From assembly GCF_013114825.1 (NCBI RefSeq), contig NZ_JAAVLX010000006.1, positions 124,001-188,000 on the forward strand: DNA of 64,000 nt, given 5' to 3'. The notes beneath the pieces are model-generated. The model saw only the letters and a program-made list of their open reading frames with translations. It had not been told where the DNA came from and made no database searches. The translations under genes were made by a program, and so were the position numbers. This stretch comes from Bradyrhizobium australiense (lineage in GTDB: Bacteria; Pseudomonadota; Alphaproteobacteria; Rhizobiales; Xanthobacteraceae). Of the stretch, positions 7,564 through 15,869 are shown piece by piece. How positions within the stretch are numbered: the first letter of the stretch is position 1; every line of letters starts with the position of its first letter.

Positions 7564-9015
7564 TCAGTTGGCGGTACGAACGTGCAACACCGCGTTCTCG
7601 TCGGCATAGGCGCGCCGCCAGCCAGCGAGATTGTCGAGCAGGCCGACTGCCGGGGTGTGCGGCGTCAGCAGCACGGCGTCGATCTCCCAGTTCTTCAGAA
7701 TGTCGAGAAACTGCTTGACGTCCTTAAGCTGCATCGCGCGGTAGTATGCGATGTCGAACGCTTCGCCGTAGAGCTCGGCGCGCCCGTCGATGAACACTGG
7801 GATTTGCCGCCAGATCAGATAACCGCCGAACGGAAGATCGTTGAGAACCCGCTTGGGATTATGCGCCTTCAGTGCATCGACGGCCGCGGAAGGCGACTGG
7901 CTTTCCGGCGGTGCTAAAGTGGTGTTGGCCGCTAGCAGCCATGTCCAGCCGCCGAGCAGGACCATAACCGCTGCCATCATCCGCGCCGGAGCGCCGGTGC
8001 GGGCGGCCCAGGCCGGCCGCAGCGCGAACTGCGAAGCCACCGGCGCGAGCACCACGATCGGCAGCAACAATGCGAAGATCTCGACGTTCCGGACGTGCGA
8101 CAGCGCCATGTGCAAAAGACCGAGCACCAGCGCGATCCGCGTCGGCGACAGCTTGACGCCGCCGTACAGCGCGCCGGCGATCAGCGTGAGGATCGCCATC
8201 TCGAACGCGCCGAATTTGCTGAAGTCCGCCGGCATCCATTCGTAGATCAGGTGCAGGAGCTCGCCGAGATCGAGAATCTTGCGTGCGGCGAGGATCGATC
8301 CCCAGCCGTAAGGTGTAGCGCAGCAGGCCACCAGCGCACTGAAGCCGAACGCTGCCCAGCGTAGCGCCAGCGGTTTTTGCCGCGCGCGCTCGGCATTCCA
8401 CAGCGCATCGAGCGCGAACGCGCCAACCAGCACCAGGCCAAACACGAATCCGCCGTGCAGGTTCGCCCAAAACGCGATCAACGGCAAAAGCCATGGCGAC
8501 GGCGCCTCGCCGCGCTCACTCGCCGACATCAGCCCGTGCGCCCACGCAAGCATGATCGGCAGCACCAGCACATGCGGGCGCGCCAGAAAATGCCCCATCG
8601 AAAGCACCAGCGCCGCGATCGCTACCGCGACCGCATACGCCGCAGGGACGCGGCGGCCGAGAATATGAGCGAACAACGCGAAGGTCGCGGCGATGCATAC
8701 CGCGGCAACAACGACTGGCCCGGTCCAGCCCGCCAGATTGTAGCTGACCGCATACAGCACCTGCGCCAGCCAGGACGATGATGTCCACGGCTCTCCCGCC
8801 CTGGTGAAGGAATAGATGTCGACGCGCGGTAATGCGTGATGATCGAGGATCCATTGGCCCACGGCGATCTGCCAGTAGGTATCGGAATCGTTCAGGAGCA
8901 TGCCGCCATTGCTCAACAGCAGCGCGTAGATACCGATCCCGACCCAGAGCCATGCAGGCACCTGCCAGAGGATGGAGGACTTCTCGTTGGACGCAGCTGC
9001 AATATTTGTGTTCAT
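7564..9015 (-). CDS. Polytopic membrane protein, GT-C glycosyltransferase-like, copy A
   Basis: A 483-residue protein with about ten hydrophobic segments followed by a soluble C-terminal domain of about 110 residues. The first loop after the first helix carries LNDSDTYWQIAVGQWIL, an acidic pair in the position where GT-C lipid-sugar transferases have their modified DxD motif; ARPHVLVLP and AFWANLHGGF are further landmarks shared with copy B. No curated family name comes to mind, so the glycosyltransferase idea rests on topology and the acidic loop. The C-terminal part (IWRQIPVFIDGRAELYG) is the best conserved between the copies. It lies 67 bp upstream of desaturase A, suggesting co-transcription. 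Confidence 0.75.
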   Translation of the reverse strand: MNTNIAAASNEKSSILWQVPAWLWVGIGIYALLLSNGGMLLNDSDTYWQIAVGQWILDHHALPRVDIYSFTRAGEPWTSSSWLAQVLYAVSYNLAGWTGPVVVAAVCIAATFALFAHILGRRVPAAYAVAVAIAALVLSMGHFLARPHVLVLPIMLAWAHGLMSASERGEAPSPWLLPLIAFWANLHGGFVFGLVLVGAFALDALWNAERARQKPLALRWAAFGFSALVACCATPYGWGSILAARKILDLGELLHLIYEWMPADFSKFGAFEMAILTLIAGALYGGVKLSPTRIALVLGLLHMALSHVRNVEIFALLLPIVVLAPVASQFALRPAWAARTGAPARMMAAVMVLLGGWTWLLAANTTLAPPESQSPSAAVDALKAHNPKRVLNDLPFGGYLIWRQIPVFIDGRAELYGEAFDIAYYRAMQLKDVKQFLDILKNWEIDAVLLTPHTPAVGLLDNLAGWRRAYADENAVLHVRTAN

Positions 9016-9128
9016 GCCGGCAGGCTGCGAACCGTGGGAAAATCTGGCTTACGGCAGCCGGAATATTCCGGACGGGAGGCCCCCGGTTTGGAATACGTGA
9101 ATGAAGCCGATACCGCTGCGCTCATCTA

Positions 9129-10574
9129 TCAACTGCCGCCCCGCACGTAGAGGACGGCCACATCGTCAGCGTAGACCCGCCGCCAGACGCCGACGTGATC
9201 GAGCAGGCTCGCCGCAGGCGCCCCCGGCCGTAGCAGCAACGCATCGATGTCGTGGTCCTTGAGCAGACTGAGAAACCGGCTGACGTCTTTGAGCTCCAGC
9301 GCGTTGTAATAGGCCATGGTGAATTTTTCGCCGTACAACTCGGCCCGCCCGTCGATGAATACGGGCATCTGCCGCCAGATCAAGTAGCCGCCGAATGCAC
9401 GATCGTTGAGAACCCGCCGGAGATTGTGCGCCTTGATTGCTTCGACGGCGGCGGCCGGTGAATCGCTTTTCGGCGGCGAATGCGCCTGGTACGCCGCGAC
9501 AGCCCAGGTCGAGATGCTGAGCGTGACGGCCAGCACCGCTGCCGAAGCAAGCGTCATCCTGCCCGACCAGGTCGGTTGCAGAGCGAACTGCCGTGACACC
9601 GGCGTCAGCACGACGATCGGCAGCAGTAGCGCAAATATCTCCAGATTCCTGCCATGCGAGAGCGCCATATGCAGCAGCCCGAGCACCAGTGCGATCCGCG
9701 GCGGCGACAGCGTGACGCCGCGATAAAGCGTCCCCGCGATCAAAGCGAGGATCGTCAGTTCGAATGGACTGATCCTACTGAAATCCGCCGGCGCCCATTC
9801 GCTGATGAGACGCAGGAGTTCTCCAAGGTCGAGAATCTTGCGTGAAGCCAGGATCGATTCCCAGCCGTAAGGCGTGAAGCAGCAGGCCAGCAATGCTGCC
9901 AACCCGAATGCAACCCAGCGCAGCGCCAGCGGCTTCCGCTGTAACGGCGCAGCGTTCCATACCGCGTCGATCGCGAATGCACCCGCCAGCACCAGACCGA
10001 ACACGAAACCACCATGCAGGTTGGCCCAAAGCGCAATCAGCGGCAGCAACCAGAATGACGGCGCCTGCCGCCGCTCGCTCGCCGTCATCAAGCCGTGCGC
10101 CCACGCAACCGTGACCGGCATCGCCAGCACGTGTGGGCGCGCCAGAAAGTGCGGCGCCGACAGCACCATTGCCGCCAGCGCAACCAGGGCCGCATAGCTT
10201 GCGCGCATGCGGCGCTCCAGGATATGCGCCAGCAGCCCGAAAGTCGCTGCGATCGAGCCTGCCGCAACCACGACGGGCCCGGTCCAGCCGGCCAGATTAT
10301 AGCTCACGGCATAGAGGATTTGCGCAAGCCAGGATGATGAAATCCAGGGCTCGCCAAACTTGCTGAAGGAATAGACATCAACGCGCGGCAGAGCCCCGTG
10401 ATCGAGAATCCATTGGCCGACGGCGATTTGCCAAAAAGTATCGGAATCGTTCAGAAGCCCGCTGCCATTGACCAGCAAGACCACGTACACGCCGGTGCCA
10501 AGCCATGACCAGGCCGGGACCCGGCCAAAGCTGGAGGCTTTCGCCTGGTGAATCGTTGCGACGTCAATGCTCAT
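9129..10574 (-). CDS. Polytopic membrane protein, GT-C glycosyltransferase-like, copy B
   Basis: Paralogue of the gene at 7564, collinear over its whole length (LNDSDTFWQIAVGQWIL in the first loop, ARPHVLAMP, ALWANLHGGF, IWRQMPVFIDGRAELYG near the end). The reading frame is open back to 11111, but that extension runs through the desaturase gene in another frame; the ATG at 10574 matches the start of copy A and gives 481 residues. It is 104 bp downstream of desaturase B and 113 bp upstream of copy A, all on one strand. The function is unassigned; transfer of a sugar from a lipid carrier is possible. Confidence 0.75.
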   Translation of the reverse strand: MSIDVATIHQAKASSFGRVPAWSWLGTGVYVVLLVNGSGLLNDSDTFWQIAVGQWILDHGALPRVDVYSFSKFGEPWISSSWLAQILYAVSYNLAGWTGPVVVAAGSIAATFGLLAHILERRMRASYAALVALAAMVLSAPHFLARPHVLAMPVTVAWAHGLMTASERRQAPSFWLLPLIALWANLHGGFVFGLVLAGAFAIDAVWNAAPLQRKPLALRWVAFGLAALLACCFTPYGWESILASRKILDLGELLRLISEWAPADFSRISPFELTILALIAGTLYRGVTLSPPRIALVLGLLHMALSHGRNLEIFALLLPIVVLTPVSRQFALQPTWSGRMTLASAAVLAVTLSISTWAVAAYQAHSPPKSDSPAAAVEAIKAHNLRRVLNDRAFGGYLIWRQMPVFIDGRAELYGEKFTMAYYNALELKDVSRFLSLLKDHDIDALLLRPGAPAASLLDHVGVWRRVYADDVAVLYVRGGS

Positions 10575-10678
10575 GACACGTTCCAGCCCGGCGCCCTGGC
10601 ACGCGATCGGCTCATACCGGACTTCTGTTTCCTGTTGCGATGTGTTGCCTGGTCGCGTTCCGGCAAGCGCTGCATACT

Positions 10679-11506
10679 CTAGTGACGGAACGGATAGGCC
10701 AATTGCCCGCCGATCTCGTTCGGGATCTCTTGATCGTCCACGCCATATGCCACCGGCAGCCGGTTCTCCGGCATGCGGAACGTTCCAAACAGGATGTCCC
10801 AAATCGGAAAGGTGCCCGCGAAATTGGTATCGCCGCCCTCTTCCAGCGAGGTGTGATGCCAGCGGTGGAAGACCGGCGTGGCAAGCACATATTTGAATGG
10901 CCCTAACGTCCAGTTCAGGTTGGCGTGAACGAACGCGGAATGGAAGGTCGTGAACGGTCCGACCCACAGCATGATGTTGGGGGAAATGCCCGCCATCAGA
11001 AGGATGACGTCGACCAGGATCGTTCCGATGAACAGGTTGACGGGGTGAAACCGCGCGGCGGAGATCCACTCGAGATCTTCCGAGGAATGATGAATGGCGT
11101 GATATTTCCAAAAATCACCGCTGTGAAACATGCGATGCAGCCAGTACAGCATGAAGTCCGATGCAACGAGGAACAACAGTGCCTGCACCCAGAGCGGAAG
11201 CTGTGCCAGCGGTCCATGGCCATTGTCGTAGAATGCGATCAGCTCGTCGACCTCATGAATGTTGAAGACGATGGAGGCGCCGAGCACCAATAGTCCGATG
11301 CGGAAGATGCGGGCAAATACCGGCACGAAGAACCAGTAGCAGATGTCGGTGATGAGTTCGCGCTTGCGCCACCAGGGCTTGCCCGGATTGCAGGCCCAGA
11401 AATGCGAGAGCACCGTGAACACGAGCGCGAGCGCGAGCGTGACCGGAACGACCTTCGCCATCGTCTGGCCTACGACCTCGATGACTTCCATTGGCAAACC
11501 GGACAT
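10679..11506 (-). CDS. Sterol desaturase/fatty acid hydroxylase family protein B
   Basis: Membrane di-iron hydroxylase with the same three histidine clusters as paralogue A (HRMFH, HAIHHSSED, HRWHH) and the conserved ISAARFHPVNL stretch after the second. It has 275 residues from the ATG at 11506. It is the first gene of a four-gene minus-strand run (desaturase B, membrane protein B, membrane protein A, desaturase A). The mirrored order means the run did not arise by one simple tandem copy of a two-gene unit. The lipid substrate is not known. Confidence 0.9.
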   Translation of the reverse strand: MSGLPMEVIEVVGQTMAKVVPVTLALALVFTVLSHFWACNPGKPWWRKRELITDICYWFFVPVFARIFRIGLLVLGASIVFNIHEVDELIAFYDNGHGPLAQLPLWVQALLFLVASDFMLYWLHRMFHSGDFWKYHAIHHSSEDLEWISAARFHPVNLFIGTILVDVILLMAGISPNIMLWVGPFTTFHSAFVHANLNWTLGPFKYVLATPVFHRWHHTSLEEGGDTNFAGTFPIWDILFGTFRMPENRLPVAYGVDDQEIPNEIGGQLAYPFRH

Positions 11507-11812
11507 GACGGCCTCGTTCGATCGGAGAACTCAAGGCGTATCTGCTCGCGCTTAAAGAGCCGTGAATCAAAGGAGCCATCGACACAGCGCGCGACCACGA
11601 CGATCGCTTTCAAAGCCGTGCTTGCATTTTATCGCTCGCCTTAACGCGGTGTTTACTGTGCCCAAGAACTGCAAGTTCCAAGCATTTTTGCACGGTCGAA
11701 TTAACTGCGTCGAAATTGTCGCACCCTAGTGTGACGCCATGGTCACGGTGCTGAGAACGCCGGCGAGACCAAACTTAAGTTCGACCAGCCACGTGTGTAC
11801 ACAGGAGTTATC
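11507..11812. other. 306-bp divergent region between desaturase B and flp
   Basis: This region must hold the promoters for flp (+) and the desaturase run (-). I found no convincing -35/-10 pair. A TTGCAC at 11688-11693 has no matching -10 at 16-18 bp. The ribosome site of flp (AGGAG, 11803-11807) ends the region. Confidence 0.4.
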
Positions 11813-11977
11813 ATGAAGAATCTCGTTTCGCGTTTCGTGAAGGATGAGTCCGGCGCCACCGCCATCGAATACGGCCTGATTGCCGCCGGCATCGCGGTCG
11901 CGATCATCGGCGTCGTCAATGGTCTCGGCACCAAGATTTCGAGCAACTTCAATACGATCTCGTCCTCGCTGAAGTAA
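11813..11977 (+). CDS. flp: Flp/Fap-type major pilin
   Basis: Structural subunit of the Tad (type IVc) pilus. The 54-residue prepilin begins MKNLVSRFVKDESGATAIEYGLIAAGIAVAI-like, showing the Flp signature: a short basic leader, Gly14 as the cleavage site, then A-T-A-I-E-Y with Glu19-Tyr20, and a hydrophobic helix. The ATG at 11813 has AGGAG five bases upstream; a GTG at 11795 is rejected because it would break that spacing. A strong terminator follows 23 bp after the stop, which lets the pilin be made in excess over the assembly proteins encoded downstream. Processing would be by cpaA at 12174. Confidence 0.95.
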   Translation: MKNLVSRFVKDESGATAIEYGLIAAGIAVAIIGVVNGLGTKISSNFNTISSSLK

Positions 11978-11999
11978 GCGACGGCTGCGAGCTAGCTTT

Positions 12000-12027
12000 A
12001 AAGGCCCCGGCTTGCCGGGGCCTTTAT
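12000..12027 (+). terminator. Intrinsic terminator after flp
   Basis: A perfect 10-bp stem (aaggccccgg and ccggggcctt) with a 4-base loop ends in a short T-run. It separates the highly expressed pilin gene from cpaA. Confidence 0.85.
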
Positions 12028-12173
12028 CGTTTCCGCAAAGCCGCACGGCGAAACCATAAGCCGCCGTCGGATGCGGTTCGAACTGATTTCTGGTGTTTCC
12101 CGATTGTTCACTTCTCGTGACTAGGCTCGTTCAGAGCCTCCACCCCAGGTCAACCGCAGCCTCGCGTGAATTC

Positions 12174-12698
12174 ATGATCCTCGACACTGCCCGCCTCCTG
12201 ATGTTTCCGGCCCTGATGGCGTTTGCAGCCGCGAGCGACCTCTTCACCATGACGATTTCGAACCGGGTGTCGCTGGCGCTGATCGCGGGCTTCGTCGCGC
12301 TTGCAGCGCTCGGCGGCATGGGCCTGCACGACATGCTGCTGCATTTCAGCGCCGGCGCAGTCGTCCTGGTGGTGGCCTTTGCCTGCTTCGCGATGGGGTG
12401 GGTCGGCGGCGGCGACGCCAAGGTCGCGGCCAGCGTGGCGCTCTGGTTTGGCTTCGACCATCTCCTCAATTATCTGGTCTATGTCTCGCTGCTCGGCGGC
12501 GCGCTGACGATCCTGCTGATTCAATTCCGGCAATGGCCGCTGCCCTCTTTCCTCACCGGACAAGCCTGGCTGAACCGGCTGCACGACAAGACGAGCGGAA
12601 TCCCCTATGGCATCGCGCTCGCCCTCGGCGCGCTGATCGTCTATCCGGAGACCGAATGGATCAAGGCGGTCGACCTCACTCATCTTGCCATGCGCTGA
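12174..12698 (+). CDS. cpaA: Prepilin peptidase CpaA/TadV
   Basis: Inner-membrane aspartyl protease that cleaves Flp and the TadE/F-type pseudopilins. Both catalytic aspartates are visible: Asp22 in AAASDLFTMTISN and Asp81 in the GxGD-type motif VGGGDAKV. The 174 residues are almost entirely hydrophobic helices, as in the short TadV peptidases that lack the N-methylation domain of PilD. The ATG at 12174 (MILDTARLL) is preferred to an upstream in-frame alternative at 12093 because it gives the normal family length. cpaB begins 127 bp later. Confidence 0.92.
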   Translation: MILDTARLLMFPALMAFAAASDLFTMTISNRVSLALIAGFVALAALGGMGLHDMLLHFSAGAVVLVVAFACFAMGWVGGGDAKVAASVALWFGFDHLLNYLVYVSLLGGALTILLIQFRQWPLPSFLTGQAWLNRLHDKTSGIPYGIALALGALIVYPETEWIKAVDLTHLAMR

Positions 12699-12825
12699 TC
12701 TATTCGCCGCTAACTTTCCGTTAAGGCAATTTACACACGCCTCATTAACCATGCTTTGACGAATAGCTGGTCAACTCCCATCACCGCGACGGAAGCGTCG
12801 CAGCGTAATGTGGAAAGTGAAGCGT

Positions 12826-13620
12826 ATGAATAAGCCACGCATTGTGGTCCTGGCCATCGCGATCGGCGCCGGCGGCATTGCCGCATATCTCGCCAGCGGG
12901 TCCGACGACAAGCCTGCCCCGGCCCAGCCGGTCGCGCAGATGCAGACCGTCGATATTCTCGTCGCGAAATCGGATATCGGTCTCGGCCAATCGGTCAAGG
13001 CGGACGATCTGCAATGGCAGACCTGGCCGGCCGCGACCGCCAGCAACAATTTCATCAGCCGCGCCAGCAAGGCCGACGCCGTCAAGGAGATCACCGGCTC
13101 GATCGCGCGCGCGCCGTTCATCGCGGGCGAGCCGATTCGCGAGCAGAAGCTGGTGAAGGCCGATGGCTCCGGCTTCATGGCGGCGATCCTGCCCGCTGGC
13201 TACCGGGCCATTTCCACCGAAATTTCGCCGGAAACCGGCGCCGGCGGCTTCATCCTGCCGAACGACCGCGTCGACGTGATTCTTACCAAGCGCGAGAAAA
13301 ATCCGGACGGCAAGGGCCCGGATATCCCCAATTCGGAGATCATTCTCACCAATATTCGCGTTCTCGCAATCGACCAAGCACCGAAAGAAAAGGAAGGCGC
13401 CAGCTCGCTGGTCGGCAAGACGGTCACCCTCGAGCTGAAGCCCGAGCAGGCCGAGACGCTGGCGCGGTCGCGCCAGAGCGGCACGCTGACGCTGGCGCTG
13501 CGCAGCATTGCCGACATTAACGCAGTCGAAAAGCCGGACGAGCAGCAACTCAACAAGCGCGGCGAAAACCTCAACGTCGTCCGTTACGGCGTTGCCAGCC
13601 AGCAGACGATGCAGAAGTGA
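12826..13620 (+). CDS. cpaB: Flp pilus assembly protein CpaB
   Basis: Periplasmic, membrane-anchored protein that works with the CpaC secretin. It has one N-terminal hydrophobic segment (IVVLAIAIGAGGIAAYLA) followed by a SAF-like domain (VDILVAKSDIGLGQSVKADDL) and the RcpC/CpaB domain with GYRAISTEISPETGAGGFILPNDRVDVI. The ATG at 12826 follows a GGAAAG ribosome site at an 8-base spacing; an ATG at 12808 would add six residues and is possible. Its length of 264 is normal. cpaC begins 17 bp after the stop. Confidence 0.93.
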   Translation: MNKPRIVVLAIAIGAGGIAAYLASGSDDKPAPAQPVAQMQTVDILVAKSDIGLGQSVKADDLQWQTWPAATASNNFISRASKADAVKEITGSIARAPFIAGEPIREQKLVKADGSGFMAAILPAGYRAISTEISPETGAGGFILPNDRVDVILTKREKNPDGKGPDIPNSEIILTNIRVLAIDQAPKEKEGASSLVGKTVTLELKPEQAETLARSRQSGTLTLALRSIADINAVEKPDEQQLNKRGENLNVVRYGVASQQTMQK

Positions 13621-13637
13621 CCGAAAGGACGCACGAT

Positions 13638-15104
13638 ATGAAGTGCAGGGAAATTCAGCCGATGATGCGAACGTTCATCGTCCGCGCCCTGTCGTTTTCG
13701 GCCGTGACTGCTCTCACGCTCAATCCGGCGCTGACGCCGGCGGTGGCGAGCGACTATCGCGCCATGACTCCCGTCGCCGCCGACGGGCAGATGAACGCGC
13801 GCTTCGTTTCGCTCGGGATCGGCAAATCCATCGTGATCGACCTGCCGCGCGAGATCAAGGACGTGCTGGTTGCGGATCCGAAGATCGCCAATGCCGTGGT
13901 GCGTTCGACCCAGCGCGCCTATGTCATCGGCGCCGCGGTCGGCCAGACCAATATCGTTTTCTTCGATTCGACCGGCGCGCAGATCGCGGCCTACGACATC
14001 GCCGTCAAGCGCGACCTTAACGGCGTCCGCGCCGCGCTGAAACAGTCGCTGCCGAATTCGGACATCCAGATCGAAGGCGTCGGTGACGGCGTGCTATTGA
14101 GCGGCACCGCGGCAACCCCGATCGAGGCGCAACAAGCCACCGATATCGCCGCCCGCCTGGTGGGCGGCCCGGAAAAGGTCGTCAATTCGATCGCAGTTCG
14201 CGGCCGTGACCAGGTGATGTTGAAAGTCACGCTCGCTGAAGTCCAGCGCTCGATCATCAAACAGCTCGGCATCGATCTCAGCGCCAGCATGACCTACGGC
14301 ACGTCAGTTGTTAAGTTCACCAACAACAACCCGTTCACCGCAAACAGTGCGCCGCTCGTCGCCGGCAACAGCCTCGCCGGGACTTTCGGCACAATGCCAT
14401 CCGTGCAGGCGACGCTGCGTGCGATGGAAAGCGCCGGCGTGGTGCGGACCCTTGCCGAGCCCAACCTCACAGCCATTTCCGGCGAGTCCGCGACGTTTAT
14501 CTCCGGCGGCGAATTTCCAATTCCGACCGGCGTGACGTGCCAAACAACAACGTCCGGTAGCATCGGACAATGCGTTCAGACAGTCAGCTTCAAGAAATTC
14601 GGCATTTCCCTCAACTTTACGCCGGTCGTGCTGACGGAGGGCCGGATCAGCCTGCGGGTGATGACCGAAGTGTCGGAGGTCTCGACCGAAAACGCTTTAA
14701 CCGGCGGCCAAGGCGGAACAACCATTCCCTCGATCAAGACCCGTCGCGCCGAGACGACGCTGGAAATTCCCTCCGGCGGCGCGATGGCGATGGCCGGCCT
14801 GATCCAGGAACAGACGAAGCAGGCCATCAATGGCTTTCCGGGCCTGGCGCAACTGCCGGTTCTCGGCTCGCTGTTCCGCAGCCGCGATTTCGTCAACAAC
14901 CAGACCGAACTGATGGTTCTGGTCACGCCCTATGTGGTGCGCGCGGTGGCGCAGAAGGACCTGTCGCGCCCCGATGACGGCTTTGCCAGCGCGTCGGACC
15001 CGCAGGCCGACCTGCTCGGCAGCATCAATCGCATCTATGGCGTTCCGGGCCGTGTCGAGAAGGCACGGAATTATCGCGGCACCTACGGCTTTATCACGGA
15101 CTGA
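13638..15104 (+). CDS. cpaC: Outer-membrane secretin CpaC/RcpA
   Basis: Forms the outer-membrane pore for the Tad pilus. After a signal peptide come the N-domain (FVSLGIGKSIVIDLPREIKDV), a BON-like segment (GVGDGVLLSGTAATP) and the secretin core, with VRTLAEPNLTAISGESATF, a cysteine-bounded loop near GVTCQTTTSG, and the closing NGFPGLAQLPVLGSLFRS and ELMVLVTPYVV that mark the family. The ATG at 13638 has a GAAAGGA ribosome site; a GTG overlapping the cpaB stop is a weaker alternative. The protein has 488 residues, normal for CpaC. A second, isolated copy of its N-domain is encoded at 5939. Confidence 0.95.
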   Translation: MKCREIQPMMRTFIVRALSFSAVTALTLNPALTPAVASDYRAMTPVAADGQMNARFVSLGIGKSIVIDLPREIKDVLVADPKIANAVVRSTQRAYVIGAAVGQTNIVFFDSTGAQIAAYDIAVKRDLNGVRAALKQSLPNSDIQIEGVGDGVLLSGTAATPIEAQQATDIAARLVGGPEKVVNSIAVRGRDQVMLKVTLAEVQRSIIKQLGIDLSASMTYGTSVVKFTNNNPFTANSAPLVAGNSLAGTFGTMPSVQATLRAMESAGVVRTLAEPNLTAISGESATFISGGEFPIPTGVTCQTTTSGSIGQCVQTVSFKKFGISLNFTPVVLTEGRISLRVMTEVSEVSTENALTGGQGGTTIPSIKTRRAETTLEIPSGGAMAMAGLIQEQTKQAINGFPGLAQLPVLGSLFRSRDFVNNQTELMVLVTPYVVRAVAQKDLSRPDDGFASASDPQADLLGSINRIYGVPGRVEKARNYRGTYGFITD

Positions 15105-15113
15105 GGCGGGACG

Positions 15114-15869
15114 ATGACAGCACAGAGTACATCCGCAAGACGCGCCGATCGCAAGCGCGCGCTCCGCCTGACCGGAGCGCTGATCGGCCTTTCCGTGGCG
15201 CTCGGCGCCTGCAAGCATACCGTTGTCGATCCCGCGACGACGGCCGGCGTGCCCGACGATTACCGCCTGCGCCATCCGATAGCGGTCCAGGAAGCCGATC
15301 GCTCGATTGTCGTTTTCGTCGGTCGCGGACGCGGCGGCTTGTCCGCCTCTCAGCGCGCCGACGTCATAGGCTTGGCCCAGGCCTGGCTTCGCGAAGGCAC
15401 CGGCGCCATCAGCGTCGACGTGCCCGTCAATACACCGAACGCGCGGGCGGCCGAGGATTCATTGCGCGAGATCCGGGCGACCTTTGCCGCTGCCGGCGTG
15501 CCGCCGCGCGCGATCAATGTCCGCCAGTATCACCCCGAAGACCCCAGGCATATGGCCGCGATCCGCCTCAACTATCCGAAGATTTCGGCGGTGGCCGGCC
15601 CATGTGGGCTATGGCCGGAGGACCTTGGGCCGTCGATCAACAACAAGGGCTATTTCGACAACAAGCAGTATTACAATTTCGGCTGCTCCAATCAGCGCAA
15701 TCTGGCGGCGATGATCGACAACCCGTCCGACCTTGTGCAGCCCCGTCCCGAAACCCCAGCCTATGCGCCACGCCGCGGCATGGCCTTCGAGAAGTATCGC
15801 AAGGGCTCCACCACCGCGACCACCTATCCCGAGAGCGACAAGGCCAAACTCAGCGATACCGGCAAATGA
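15114..15869 (+). CDS. cpaD: Pilus assembly lipoprotein CpaD
   Basis: Outer-membrane lipoprotein thought to help the CpaC secretin assemble. The N terminus has a lipobox (SVALGAC, Cys33) after a basic and hydrophobic segment. The body contains the CpaD landmarks: IVVFVGRGRGGLS, a proposed OmpA-like part, then YNFGCSNQRNLAAMIDNPSDLVQPRPETP, where the Cys-Ser-Asn-Gln-x-Asn-x-Ala-Ala motif is family specific. It is 251 residues long. The stop codon overlaps the ATG of cpaE by four bases, pointing to translational coupling. Confidence 0.93.
   Translation: MTAQSTSARRADRKRALRLTGALIGLSVALGACKHTVVDPATTAGVPDDYRLRHPIAVQEADRSIVVFVGRGRGGLSASQRADVIGLAQAWLREGTGAISVDVPVNTPNARAAEDSLREIRATFAAAGVPPRAINVRQYHPEDPRHMAAIRLNYPKISAVAGPCGLWPEDLGPSINNKGYFDNKQYYNFGCSNQRNLAAMIDNPSDLVQPRPETPAYAPRRGMAFEKYRKGSTTATTYPESDKAKLSDTGK

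Noticed and set aside
7497..7607. N-terminal extension of desaturase A
   Set aside because: It overlaps the end of the membrane protein gene and lacks similarity to paralogue B, which starts at the equivalent of 7496.
10575..11111. N-terminal extension of the membrane protein B frame
   Set aside because: It reads through the desaturase B gene in another frame; the ATG at 10574 aligns with the start of copy A.
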